From Ziziphus jujuba (Eukaryota > Streptophyta > Magnoliopsida > Rosales > Rhamnaceae): 64,000 nucleotides of DNA. The notes beneath the pieces are model-generated. The model saw only the letters and a program-made list of their open reading frames with translations, ran no database searches and was not told the origin of the DNA. Positions 37,401 to 49,875 of this stretch are shown piece by piece (position 1 is the first letter of the stretch; every line of letters begins with the position of its first letter). A program made the position numbers and the translations under genes. The stretch spans positions 3,100,001 to 3,164,000 of the forward strand of contig NC_083382.1 of assembly GCF_031755915.1 (NCBI RefSeq). The letters run 5' to 3'.

Positions 37401-38219
37401 CGTCGGTTTCTTTTTGTATATGCTTTTTTTTCATAATGCCACATAATTGATGTCTCTAGATCTCTATTTTTGCGTAGTGATAGGCCAAAAATATTGCACA
37501 ATCAACGTTGGACTTACTTGCAAGCTTGATCTCATTAGGAGTAGTTGTATATGTCAAATATAATGTCATAAGAGGAGTGAAGTCACTACCAGAAGGCAGT
37601 GCTTTCAAAATGGATTCTCGATAGACCACAGTTGCGGCTGTGGTTGTGATGGGAGGTTTCAAATTTGGCATAACTATTCCCCTTCCAAAGTAACTTGCAC
37701 TGCAAATAGAATTGACAATAGGTATAAGACAAATAGTAATGATTGAGAATGCAAAAGCTGTATAGTGTAATAGAAAGTATGTATGCATCCATAATCATGA
37801 GACCTAATTCAATAGAAAGTAGTTCTTAATGTAGGACAACTAGCATATAATTCATGCAGGACAACTAGGTCCTTGTTAGACATTTGAACTTATCACAATC
37901 ATATCCTAATTTTGCAACATTTCAATAAATCCCTCATCGATGAAGTTCTTATTTCCTACGAGATCCTAAATAACTTTGGGGTTAAGCATGTTTTCCCTTT
38001 ACATCTTGCGACCTCAATTAAGAATGTTATTCAAATAAGCCATGATATATTTGTTGAAGTAATTTACATGTGAGGTACTACAGCTTCAAGAAGGTCACCA
38101 TCGCGAAGGTGAATATGCCAGTCATTTGGTTGTGTTATTGTGAGCTCCATCTTTGTTCCTTTGTATCTTAACTGTTTAGGCTTGGGCCCTGCAAACTTTG
38201 CAGATGGAAATTTCAATGC

Positions 38220-40350
38220 CTATATCACACCAAATTCTTACCAAATAAGATTGCAGGTTTAGGAAGTAAGTTATGTCAAATACATAGAAGGAATGAACTA
38301 TGAATGTCCAAACTAGAAATAAGCAAATTTGCAATAGTCCTGATCATATAAACATATACAACATATCAAGTCAGAATGCAGTTATGTAAACTCAATTAAA
38401 TCATATAACACCAAATCAAGTATGCTTAAAGCACTATGGAATATAAGTTTCACAAAGAGTTGGCAAAAACAAAATCATAAGCAGTGTACACATGCCTTCA
38501 ATACGAGTTTCACTCTCTTTTCTTCTTTGCCTCATTTTCCTCTTTTTCTTTATATAGCATTTTATGTAATATTTTTAAAAATTTGTAAACAATTTTCAAA
38601 TTCTACAACAAAGTGCTTTCAAGAAAAGCTACTTGGTTTTAATACTTTAAATATCAAACATTACATGAATTTAAATTATTTGGGTACTTTTTAGTGATTA
38701 GATTTGTTGTGTATTACTTATTTATAGACACAATATAAATATTCAAAAAAGGATTATGATTTAATTGTATCTCACGATACACAAAATTCAAAACATTATT
38801 TAATTCCTACCTAAGGTACACACTTAGCAAGGAATATCCAAAATACATACTAAAAGCCGTAAATTTATGAGTAAAAATAGTGCATGCCTTGCAAGGTAGG
38901 AGTGAAGTCCTTATCATGCCAACTCCCAAAAGACAGTAACATATCACAAAAGATGATGCTCCCAAATCCTAAAAGTAGTTAATATATACATTATATATAT
39001 ATATGTATAGGTATAGTTTTGATAATTATATATATGCAACAATTTTTATTCAAATAGTTTGTGTGATCCATCAAGGTTTGTTTCTCAATCATAATGATAA
39101 CAGATTGCAATTCATATCTAACACATAAGTAGAAACACCATGAAAAGGGAAAAAATCGATGACATTTTTCCTGTGACCATTGCAGTTACTCCAAACAAAA
39201 ATTTGGAACAAATTCCAACCCAATAGAATTTTTTTTCCATTAAAACGCAACTCTAGAGAAGAATAGCCAACTGTCAAGTTCTTCCTCAATGTGACTAATG
39301 ACATTATACAGACAAACCTAGCATGGAATTTCACCTTCACAGTCCATGGTCAATGTTTTTATCAGTTAACTAAGATAACAAAATGGCAAAGGCTATATTT
39401 ATTGAATATATAAACAGCTGTCTCTAAATTGCCAAAAGGTAATTAACTTCAACACAATTAAAAAACCACTTGACGAGAATAGATCAACTTGAACAAAATT
39501 TCTTAACTTTTTGTTAATGGTAATCCAATTTGTTCTAAATATCCCATTAATTTACAATGTATAAAATAATCATAACTTTTAAGCAAGTTCATCTTACAAG
39601 GCTGCAAAAAGGGAATATGATAACTGATCAATATTCAAGGCCAAATTAATCGTCTTACCAAAATATACATATATCAAATATATCCTCTAGAAACTATTAT
39701 ATTTAATAAATTTCCATAATAGCATGAAAAAATAAATAAATAATTGAAACATACAAGCCTATTCCTTCTTTACCTGGAAATTCCCATCCACCAGAAACTA
39801 GCTTCCCAAAGTTCACTGAACCTTCCCTACATGTATACGTATCTCTTCACAGCCTTCTTCCCAGCAACCACAGTAGTTGCTGCAATCCCTTTTATGGCTC
39901 TGGTGATTGTCGCCAACATCAATGCGGGTACAGCCTTGTAAATAGCATTGATTACCAATCTAGCAACAAAAGTATTCAACAAGTCTTAAAATGAGTAAAC
40001 CCATTTTTCAAACCAGAAAACAAAGAAAAAATCAATCCAAGAAAAAGGGAGTTTCCAAATCTGCAATCCACATGGAATCTGAAGTTGAGCACTCGACTAG
40101 TGCAGGGCTCGAGTGTTTCCTTTAGCTAGGTGACCTTTAGGTCTTTGATGGAGCCTTTAGATACATCGAAGATCATATCGAACAAGTCTTGCTCCAAGAG
40201 CAATTGGCCTTCCTCCTTGATGAACAGATGTCTTAGGGTTGTTGAAAGAGTATAGAGATTTTGGATTCCAACTCAAGGTTCTTGATTTCAAAAGCAAAGT
40301 TGTAATTTTTTTTTTCATCTCAGGGGATTTGGGAAATAGACAAGAAGGTC
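38220..40350. other. Region upstream of the dihydroorotase remnant, no gene confirmed
   Basis: No transit-peptide exon was recognised. Minus-strand frames at 39089-39340 and around 40140-40260 (QDLFDMIFDVSKGSIKDLK) are short and unassigned. The latter looks protein-like and could be an exon of an unknown gene, but no splice partners were found. Confidence 0.45.
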
Positions 40351-43184
40351 TGTAACACCCCGTCCCAAACCATATCGAAATTTTTGCACGTTGATCGAGG
40401 TTGACCGTTGACCGAGTGGGTCAAAAGTTTATTTTTTGTTCCAGTTGAAATTTCTAGTTGACCGTGGTACCGTGGCGAAGTACATGATACCCCGAGTTCG
40501 TAGACTAGTAGCACATAAAAAACGGAGCTACGGTTCAAAAGTTATGGGCAAAATAAGTCGAGGTGCAAACTGTCCAAAAGGTGCCGGGAGTTGACTTTTT
40601 ATAATTGTATAATTTTGTTTTGACTTTCATATGGTTGTAAAGTACTCTTCGATACGAATTCATAGACTAGCGGCACGCTTAAATTGGACATCTGGTTAAA
40701 ACGTTATGGACGTCTGAAGTTTTCCGAATACCGTAATATTTTATTATATCTGGCTTAAGTGTACAGTGACGCCACGTATCAACGTCTGAGAGGTCCACGT
40801 AGGTGAACAGTGTCACCCACGGTGGCTTTTATTTGGCAAAACAATGGGGGAGGAGAGAGAAAGAGAGAGAGGGAGAGAGAAAATTGCCGGCCACCGGAGT
40901 TGCAAAATTTTCCGGCCGATTCTTGCCATACGTGCCGGCCAGACGGGAGCGCCTCCCCATTCCTGGCCAACCGACCGGCGACGTGCCCGGATTGGGGCTT
41001 TTTTTGGCTGCGGCGCCGATTCCTTCAACCGCCGAGATCTCCACATTCCGGCGTCCGTTCTTGTCACCGCTGGTACCGTTGAGACCCTCTCCCTCCGATC
41101 TACAAAACCCCCAAAAATCTCAGCCACCAGCCACCTCATGCGTCGCTAGCGGCGACGGTTGCCGGTGACCGTGACGGCTCGCCGGAGAAATCCCTATTCC
41201 GGCGAGTACCCAGTCCCGTCTTCGGTCCCTCTCCACTAATTCCGACCCCCTGAATCCAAATCCAGTGTCCTTTTCCTCCAATTCGCGATGGTTTGAGAGA
41301 ATCGAAGAGTTGAATCCCGAAAGCTTTCCGGACGAGATTCCAGCCACCTCGGGTCCGATCTCTGGGAAGTAAGATCGGATCCGTGATTCTCGTCACTCAA
41401 GCTTCGATTCGGTATATTACTCGTCAATTTTGGTTGTCGTTTGTGTTTGCTCACCGGGTACCCATTTGGGTGTTACCCGATTAAAATATTAATATATTTG
41501 GTTTGGTGTATTGTGGATGTTTTAGGTACACGTGTGGGTAGTGGAGTTGATCCCGCGGAGGATCTTGATTGATATACGTGCTTAAGGTGAGTGACCCACC
41601 TTTAAAAATATTTTGGGGTAATTAATTATATTTATTTGGTGTTAAATTGATATATGGAATTAAGCTCATGTGGTGGAAATTTAATTATAATTGTGGAAAA
41701 ATATTATTTTATAAGTACGTATATGTTTATTGGTGCTAAACGGAATTTTGGGTTATTAAGAAATCACCTATTTTTATTATTGTGATTTAATTGTGTTTAT
41801 TACATATGAGCAAAGTATTTTCATTAATTAATTGTGTTCGGATTTTTTTTTTATATATTATTTTTTTGGGTATAATTGGTTTAAATATTTTAATGAAAAT
41901 ATTTGTTTAAATTGGTGGTTTTAAATTTGATAATTATGCCCGTGGAATATTATTTGATGGACTTTGTGCTACGAGAAAAATTATTTGTATATCGTTATCG
42001 ATGGTTTCGTACCGGAAATGTTAAAGGAAAATGTGGGATGGTGAATTTGAAAACTAGTATATTTTCCACGATGATTTTTGGAAAATTGGTACAGTAATAA
42101 GAAATTTAATAATTGGTTTTAGACGCACTCATACAGTATTGGTGTTCTGGCTGTATATGTGGATTAGTGCGCAAGTTATTATGTCTTCCGTGAGTTGCCA
42201 TTGGACCGAAGGCAGGCAAGTTTTATATAGTGCACATAGCCGCCCCCCTTCGTGGCCAGGATGACGGTTTCAGCAACGGCGCTGTCGGGACGCCGAAGCG
42301 CCGTATGCAAGTTTCTCTCTTTAACCTCCCCGCCAGTCGGTGCTCAGGACGCTGGGTATCAGAGGGCATCATTGGTATATGGTGTGGTGCGTCAAGTATA
42401 AATTTTCGGATAGAAATTTCAAACCCCAAAGTGTTCAAAAATTATTTATTATATTTTATTACATTTTATTTATATTTGGGGTATTTATCTATTGTTTATT
42501 AAATTAATTGATCCCTTGGTTTTCGGGAAATACAAATAACGGGTTTTGTGAAAAAGTTTTAAAAAGGGAACATTTCCAACTGAGTGAATAGTGAGGGTTT
42601 TGAGTGAAATTATTACTTTCAATTGTTTATTTTTTTATTTATCTATTTAATTGTTGGTATTAATTAAATTCCTTTATTTGTTATATTATTAAAATTAAAA
42701 TTGTTTAGTAGATAGGGTCACTCACTGAGATGATTAGCATCTCATATTTTTAAATTCCGTTCCCTTAGGTGCAAGGGGTGGTAGACGTTCTTCCGGAGCG
42801 AACCTAATCTCCGTCGCTGTCTCAGTTCGAGAAGTTACCTTTGTCTTCATTTATTTCAATTGTAATATTTCTTTCATCCTTGTTGTATTCTATACTTAAT
42901 AGTACTTCATGAAGCTCTGTATACTGTCTCGGACATTTATGTATTAATTATGCACTAGATTACTGTTATTCATTTGGAGTGCTGTAAATTTGTGGAATCA
43001 ACTTGTAGTTTGTGGGAGGAATAAGGGGGTGAATTTAGAAGTGTGTTTCAATGCAGGAAAGTTGTCATAAGTCCAACCCTTATGGGAGGTTCTGCTGGAT
43101 TTTCCATTGGAGGGTCCGGTAGGGTTTCCCTGGGATCAGGACTTGTCTAAGGTTCCGATGAGGAGTTTTGAACGGGTCCTGACA
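40351..43184 (+). mobile_element. Solo LTR (copy E)
   Basis: Begins TGTAACACCCCGTCCC and ends GGGTCCTGACA, flanked by 5-bp TSD AGGTC (40346-40350, 43185-43189). It is 2834 bp in plus element sense with no internal sequence. Its centre (40820-41400) is the copy A/B variant. Several point differences from copies B/C mark it as older. Confidence 0.95.
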
Positions 43185-43323
43185 AGGTCATTGAGTCAAA
43201 ATGACATATAATACCTTTATAAAATGACACATGAGAACCATATGCATTTTGGATGGAAAGTTGGATTTGGACCAACGATGCACCATTATAAGGAGCTTAG
43301 GAACCTAATTGTTTAAAAAATTA

Positions 43324-44702
43324 GGGGGGTGTATTGAATCATGAGTTTGATGAATTTAAAAAGATTTTAAAAGTCAATAGGTATTGAATTAAGATTTTAT
43401 GGAATTCTTTAAAGTCTTAGGGTATTCAATTCAGAAAATTATAGAATCCATATAAATTTCGTGATATTCAATTATGACTTTTTAAAAGTTTATAAAAGTC
43501 TGTTGGTATTCAAAAAATCATAAACTTGAAACGATTTTATAAATTGATAGATTTGACTCAAGGCTTTCACAAATCTACCCTCCACCCCACAGATTTCACT
43601 AGATTTTAGAACACCAAGTGAGACCCCTACCTTGAGATAGAACAAAGAATGGGAAGAATGGATGGTCGAACCCAAGGCTCCCTCCACGTGCTTCCTTGCT
43701 TGATCTAGACTTCTGGACATGATTCAATTTTTTCTACTTTTTTCTTATATGACTTCTTTATATGTGTAGAGTCACTGATGTTTTTTTCTTTTTGGTGAAT
43801 GTTGAGCCACTGCTATTCTTGACTTGCCTTTTTTTTTTTTTTATGTTGTTCTCTGCAAGATAAAAAGAAAAGTACATCCCCTAAATTGGTAAATTATGGT
43901 CCACGTAAAGAAAAAGTAATTTGTTTAATTTTATTTAATATAATATATATATATAAGTTTGATTTGACTCTTTGAACATATGTAAAACATATAAAAAAGA
44001 AGACTCCCACTGTAGGAAGCCTCTGCCCAATCTCAAATCCTTTGATCAAAGGACAATGAAAACTAATATCCATGTTATTCATTATTATTATGATTATTTT
44101 TTGTTTATTTGAGTTCTATTCTATCCTCTTTCATTTCCAATTTCACTGTGCTTTGCTTTTCGACTGTTATTTTGGTTGTGTGGATTTTTAAATAGGCTTT
44201 AGAGTTTGCAAAATTGGATTTATCTAATTTTATTTTAATTCATCTTGTCCGTGTTTTTTTCTTTTTATTTTTCATTTTTTTAAAAATATTTCAAGAATGA
44301 TATTATTAAAGTTGAATATTCATGTGTATGTTGTTTAACTATTTGTTAATATTTATTAATTTATCTTATATCATAAATGTTCAACAATACTTATGATATG
44401 ATAAAAAATGAATAAAAAAAAAAACTATGCTTAAGGTATAGTTGTTCTACTAAAATAAATTATATTATTCACCAAAATAGTAAAATAAGTTATATGAAAT
44501 TTTTTTTTAAATCATTAGAATTCCATAAAATTCCATAAAATTCTGTTAAAGTCTATAATATAAATCCCACAAACTTTATTAAACTCTATATAGGATTCTG
44601 ATAAATTCTTATGGAATCTATAGAACTCTAAAGAAATCCATGAATTCCATTAAACATATTCTTTTTTAAAATCCACCAATCTCCTAATTGAACATACCCC
44701 CT
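43324..44702. mobile_element. PIF/Harbinger-like (Tourist-type) non-autonomous element
   Basis: The left end GGGGGGTGTATTGAAT and the right end, inverted, AGGGGGTATGTTCAAT form a terminal inverted repeat. TTA flanks both sides (43321-43323, 44703-44705), the TSD typical of the superfamily. Subterminal sequence is rich in inverted GGAATT/TTTAAAAG-like words. No transposase was seen in 1379 bp. Confidence 0.72.
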
Positions 44703-44705
44703 TTA

Positions 44706-45156
44706 GTTTAGAGATTAAACTGTCATAAATTATATATAGTTTAGGAACTTTCATTGATATTATCTCTTAAAATAATACAGTATTAAAGATTGAAAGAGAG
44801 TTATATTTTTTAATATTTTTTAATTAAAATATTACGATTCGACTCCGATTTAAGAAATATAAAAAACACTTAAATGCTTTTATAATATTTTTTAATTAAA
44901 AAATCAGAATGCTTCTTTGAAAAATTTAGACACCGAATGTATTGTATTTACATGACATAAGTTTGGAAATATAAGCGCACTGTTTGATCCACAATCCACT
45001 ATGATACGGACCGTTGCGGTCTAGCCCATGAACCATACCAACTTCTGCCAACCCGACATTCACGCACTCTTATCCCACCCCTATTTGCTGATGTCCCTTC
45101 CGTTATGCAATTTTGTTGGCGTTCATTTCAACTCCCCACAAAATCCCTCTCTAGCA
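44706..45156. other. Intergenic DNA, possible promoter of the gene at 45174
   Basis: AT-rich until about 44950, then more balanced base composition up to the first exon. No specific promoter element was identified with confidence. Confidence 0.4.
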
Positions 45157-45938
45157 CCTGGCTGTCGCAGATAATGGAGAGTGAGAAGGCGAACGCACTC
45201 GAAGACAAAGGCTTGGCAAAGGGAAAACGCCCACTCGGAGACGACGGTGGTGGTGGTGACATACCGGAATCGGGGGAACGGCCAAAAGGTGAAGAAACAA
45301 AGCGACCAAAATCTTCTACGGTAGAGGATCCACCCAAAAAAAAAAAAAAAAAAAAGAATCAAGATCATGTTTCTATAATATCGCATACTATTTATGTTCT
45401 TGTTCTTTGTTTAAACTGCCTGGCTGTCGCAGATAATGGAGAGTGAGAAGGCGAACGCACTCGAAGACAAAGGCTTGGCAAAGGGAAAACGCCCACTCAG
45501 AGACGACAGTGGTGGTGGTGACATACCGGAATCGGGGGAACGGCCAAAAGGCGAAGAAACAAAGCGACCAAAATCTTCCACGGTAGAGGATCCACCCAAA
45601 AAAAAAAAAAAAAAAGAATCAAGATCATGTTTCTATAATATCGCATACTATTTATGTTCTTGTTCTTTGTTTAAACTGCCTGGCTGTCGCAGATATTGGA
45701 GAGTGAGAAGGCGAACGCACTCGAAGACAAAGGCTTGGCAAAGGGAAAACGCCCACTCGGAGACGACGGTGGTGGTGGTGACATACCGGAATCGGGGGAA
45801 TGGCCAAAAGGCGGAAAAACAAAGCGACCAAAATTTTCTACGGTAGAGGATCCACCCAAAAAAAAAGAAAAAAAGAATCAAGATCATGTTTTTATAATAT
45901 TGCATACTATTTATGTTCTTGTTCTTTGTTTAAACTGC
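45157..45938 (+). repeat. Tandem triplication of a 260-262-bp unit containing a first exon
   Basis: Units start at 45157, 45419 and 45679, each with CCTGGCTGTCGCAG. Each covers a 5' splice-acceptor-like CGCAG, the exon, an A-run and the following intron start, up to GTTCTTTGTTTAAACTGC. Length differences lie mainly in the A-run. Few point differences separate the units; the start codon ATG of units 1 and 2 is TTG in unit 3. Confidence 0.95.
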
Positions 45939-46116
45939 TCTTTTAACGTTTGTAATTTTGATAATCCCAAAAAAAAGAAAAAAAAAACCCTAATTTTTTT
46001 TTAAAAAATTTTTATTGAAAGAAACAATTCTAGTTAATGTATATTGTCTAATCTACTTGTTGATGGGTTTGTTTGCAACAGTTTGCCATTGCTGAATGTT
46101 TTCAATTGCATCTCTA

Positions 46117-46170
<54 letters not shown>

Positions 46171-47612
46171 TGTATTTTGCAGCTTTCTTCTTTGGAGAAG
46201 CTTTATTATCAGGAATATATTGACCACCAAGATTCAATTACTTCTGACAATGCGTTGGCTACATCGACTCGCCAACTAGTGTCCAAGGCTTCAGATGATG
46301 ATCATGTTAGTATAATATTATTTTTTGTCTCTTTATATTTGATTTTCATACTATTTAATTTTATTAAACTTTATTTTTTTTGGCTGCAAGGTCAAATCTC
46401 TTCTTAATTTGATCATATATAGGATGAGGTTGAAATGGTTCGAGACTGAGCACTTAATACTAAGGAAGAGAATTATGGATGACAATATTCCTCTGGATAG
46501 TCCCCTGGTGAGCAGCTGCCCTCTGGCATTGCTAGCTATGTATTTCACACTTTGGTTATTTGTGCTTTTTTCCTTCTCTGATGATATTTAACACACTTTG
46601 AGTGCTTGTGTATTTTGTATTCTCTTTGTGTGTTATATTACTCGCTATTGTGGTCATGATTTTCTGTTTTTCCCTCTGTAATAACAAGAGATCATCCATT
46701 GTTCCTTCAATTTCAATTCCAGCAGCATGCCGGTATGTTCTTTTTCTTTTGTTGGATCTTTCTTATCATTTTCCTAGTCTCTCATGCTTTGTGCAGTGGC
46801 CCTACTTTTCATGTTTATCATGCTCATGCGACATCTTATTATTCCCATTGTTAAGCTGTTTTTTTTTTTTGAATATTGTGGAGAATCCATTGGCTTAGAA
46901 AGAAGCTTTTACATTTCACTGTTGTTGTATCTGTTTTTGATATTGTAACTTCTTTTACTCATTAATTTTCTTCCGACTTTCTGACTTTCAGCCATTTTTT
47001 TTTTTTTCCTTCTCTCAAATAACCCATAAATCAATTATCTTGGTGGGCTTTGGAGTTTAGCAAAATTGATGTATGTTCTCTTTCTTTTGTATGATTATAT
47101 GCTCTTACATTTACTTATTTATTTATGTATTTCGCATTATCTAACTTTTTTTCTTCATTCTTGGTGTCTTTGTTTTTATTGTTTTTGTGAAGATGAATCT
47201 TTTCAAAGAGGGGGTGTCCGATGAAGAGCTTTGTCAAGAGTTACAATTTGCTGTAGAATCGAAGTCATCTGTGTTGGTGAGTATATATATATATATATAT
47301 GCTATTTCTTATTATATAAAATCTTTCTTTCTTTTCTGATTGTGTTTTCTGTTTGTTTTACAAGGGTGAGAGTTGTGTGAATTCAGTAGCTGCACTATTG
47401 AGTCGCTTCCAGGATAATTGTAGGAGGCTGAAGGAATTAGAAGCCACCACTAAGAGCCAAAAAGAGAGGAAGTCAGAGGATTTTGTTAGAGCCGCATCAG
47501 CAAACACGAATTTGAACCCTATTTTGCGAAACCTGAAATTGACCCCCAGATTAGTAATCCTGAGATCGATCCCTGGAACAGCGTACTTGGAGGTGACACC
47601 CATGTGACCTGA
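45174..47612 (+). pseudogene. Unrecognised gene, first exon triplicated, later exons frameshifted
   Basis: Plausible exons: 45174-45368 (MESEKANALEDKGLAKGKRP, acidic Gly/Glu stretch, poly-Lys tail, NQDH), 46183-46305 (LEKLYYQEYIDHQDSIT, ending SDDDH), 46423-46507, 47193-47276 (MNLFKEGVSDEELCQELQF) and 47365-47612 (CVNSVAALLSRFQDNCRRLK, KELEATTKSQKERKSEDF). GT-AG borders fit and exons 1, 2 and 4 keep phase 0. Exon 3 is 85 bases: it begins in the DEVEMVR frame but ends open in another (RKRIMDDNIPLDSPL), the phase exon 4 needs, so it has a +1 shift. Exon 5 begins in one frame and ends plausibly in another (NPEIDPWNSVLGGDTHVT, stop 47610-47612). The product would be small, charged, possibly nuclear with a short coiled coil; I do not recognise the family. 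A working locus with wrong exon borders is not excluded. Confidence 0.55.
46116..46170. repeat. Compound (TA)n(CA)n microsatellite in an intron
   Basis: A (TA) run followed by (CA) units and TATATAT, between exons 1 and 2 of the unrecognised gene. Confidence 0.9.
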
Positions 47613-48570
47613 TAGCAAAAGATGTTGTTGATCATCGAACCTCATATATGTTTTTATGTTTTTATATTTTGAAATATTTAGGTAGCTGTAGTTGATCACA
47701 AAGGGCCTTCTATAGGTATTTCCAAACATTCGGATTATAACTGTTAACGATATGAACGTACTGCAACTATCATGGACCTCTCTCTATTGCATCTCTATAG
47801 GAATTTGCGTATTATTATTGTTTGTTTTTTGAAATTCAGTATGATGTTTCGTTTGCCAAGGTTTCTAAGTGAATATGATTCTTGCTGATTGAGAATCATT
47901 CATTTAAAAATTTGGTTCGATCATTCTCGGCAATATATGCGTATTAGGTAATTATTCTTTGAGATTATTTTTGAATACTAAGGGACTTCTCGGAAAAGGA
48001 TTTTGGATTTTTTTTTCTTTAAATTTATTTTGGTTAATAGGATTTTTCAGTTTTGGATTGTTTACTGCTCATTTGGTTTATTTTGATTATATCTTTTTTA
48101 CTACCTTGAGAGAGAGTAGCAGTTACCTCTAAGTGCCATTGCAGTGAATATGATTGGATTTGTAATTTTGACTGATGACGATATTGAAGTATAAAAAATG
48201 CAAGGCCTTTTCATTTATATGTTCTATAGTGGCAGGGCATCATCTCACAGGCAGGTTTTGGTCCTTCCACGACCTTGCATTTTTTTTTTTGCCCCCCTTT
48301 TTCTTTTGGGAATGAAATACCTTGCATTGTACTTTAAAGAAAGTAGGAGAATCTATGCATTTGAGAAATAAAGCATTATTCCAGAAAAGGCTGTCTATGT
48401 ATTTCTTACAAGCCTGTTTTATTCCACAACCTCGTAGTCATTATTTGCATGTGTTGTATTTGATTAGATGGCTTCTTCAATTTGAGAATTATATATTTAT
48501 TTATTTATTTTTTCCCCCAAAAAATGATTCAACATGCCTGGTATTTAAAAATATGACATGACATCAGCTT

Positions 48571-48605
<35 letters not shown>

Positions 48606-49838
48606 GTATATATATATATAATTAAATTCAAATCAAGTCTTAACGTCATAACTAATATGATGATTTCTTTATTCAGCATTTGGATCGTATTCAGGGATGA
48701 AATTTAAAATTATATTTATTTAATTTTTAGATTGTGTTAAAGATTGAGATTTAAAATTATATTTATTAATTATTAGATTTTTATAGGATTTAGTTTTCCC
48801 AAATAAAATTATAGTATATGATTAAATTCATATTTTATCACTTATTAAATTTTAAATTGAAGTCCTTGATGTAATTGATCAGCTAATAGAGAAATATTTG
48901 ATATTAAAACTATCAAGTCGTCCTAATTTGAACCTGATTAATATATATAGAATTTGACTTATACTTTTATTACCGTTGAATCATGGCAGAGATTTAAAAT
49001 TTAAAAATAGATCAAATATGGATTTAATGATATATTAGAATCTTATTTGAGGAAAATAAATTATGCTGGAATCTGGTGATTAATAAATATAATTTTAAAT
49101 TTCAAATCTTAATGCGATTCAAGGGTAAATGGAAATCCTGATGTGAATTTTAATATTAAAAAAATTAATTTGAGCCTGATCTTAAGTGTGTGTGTGTGTG
49201 TATGTATATATATATATATATATGTTCTTTTTTCATGCTGACATTTATAAATTTTTAACTTGGAAATGTATATAAAGACAACGATTTTTTAAAAAACTAT
49301 CGTCAATTTTTTATTTATAGATGACGGTTTATGAAAAAAAAGCCTCTTTTGTATTCATTTGCAAATTAGAAAGTAACATATATCCCCACTCTAAATCCAT
49401 ATATATATATATATATATATGTTTGTTTGTTTGTTTTCTATGTGTACATATAATAAGAGAGCAATTGAAAATGTTGGCACGGGAAAAATTGGCAATCAAA
49501 TAAAGAGGGTCAATTAAAATATGTTAAAGTCCGACAAATAAATGATCATTCGAAATTGTAGAGATTAGAAAACTATGTAGTTCATTGCTTAATGTAGGAT
49601 CCTATTTTGTACACGAGTAGCCTTTCTCCTCTTGTATGCTATCTCATCTACCAATTGCCTATTTTGACTGAGACCTTTACTTCAGCTTTGCTTATTGTTT
49701 TTGTTTTTTTTTTATTGGTTTAGTTTGTTGTTTTCTGCCTTTTTTTTTTTTTTTGTTTGGTTAAAATTGCTTATTGGATTTTGACTAAATAGTAATTGGC
49801 TTTCCAAGTTAGCCAAACAAAAATAGTATCAGAATTTA

Positions 49839-49875
<37 letters not shown>

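Larger units (their letters stand above)
30402..37479. mobile_element. CACTA-like (EnSpm) non-autonomous DNA transposon
   Basis: The left end reads TACTACAAAAATTGC (first base C changed to T). The right end reads ...TTTTTGCGTAGTG, i.e. CACTACGCAAAAA on the other strand. Both are flanked by ATA (30399-30401, 37480-37482), the 3-bp TSD expected of CACTA elements. Several hundred bases inside each end carry many direct and inverted copies of an AAAGCGTCGGCTTTT / AGCGTCGCTAAA motif, as in CACTA subterminal regions. No transposase was recognised. It lies in the intron of the dihydroorotase remnant and contains a solo LTR at 32259-34990. Confidence 0.78.
29533..38219 (-). pseudogene. Dihydroorotase gene remnant with in-frame loss of the catalytic middle
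   Basis: Minus-strand exons: 38219-38068 (ALKFPSAKFAGPK, internal ATG at MELTITQ, DWHIHLRDGDLLEAVVPH), 37699-37518 ([31 protein letters not shown]), 29940-29846 (KSGVVFAMKLYLVG joined to IFNAPVALSLYAKGFDE) and 29730-29533 (LDKIKAFTSFNGLDFYGLP, end NLPPAD and TAA). Introns are GT-AG and the frame is open across all four exons. Dihydroorotase makes dihydroorotate in pyrimidine synthesis, in plants probably in an organelle. The zinc ligands HxH and the carbamylated Lys (KLY) survive. The segment with the other two His ligands and catalytic Asp (GTDSAPH region), about 160-180 residues by recall, is missing inside exon 3. No upstream transit-peptide exon was found. The 7.6-kb intron 2 is filled by a CACTA-like element. 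Catalysis is not expected; a truncated protein is conceivable. Confidence 0.85.

Noticed and set aside
39089..39340. 83-codon minus frame upstream of the dihydroorotase remnant
   Set aside because: No recognisable motif, no splice context, AT-rich surroundings.
45303..45360. Poly-lysine coding run as a nuclear localisation signal
   Set aside because: The A-run varies between the three units and changes the frame in unit 2, so it is likely unstable sequence; localisation cannot be argued from it.
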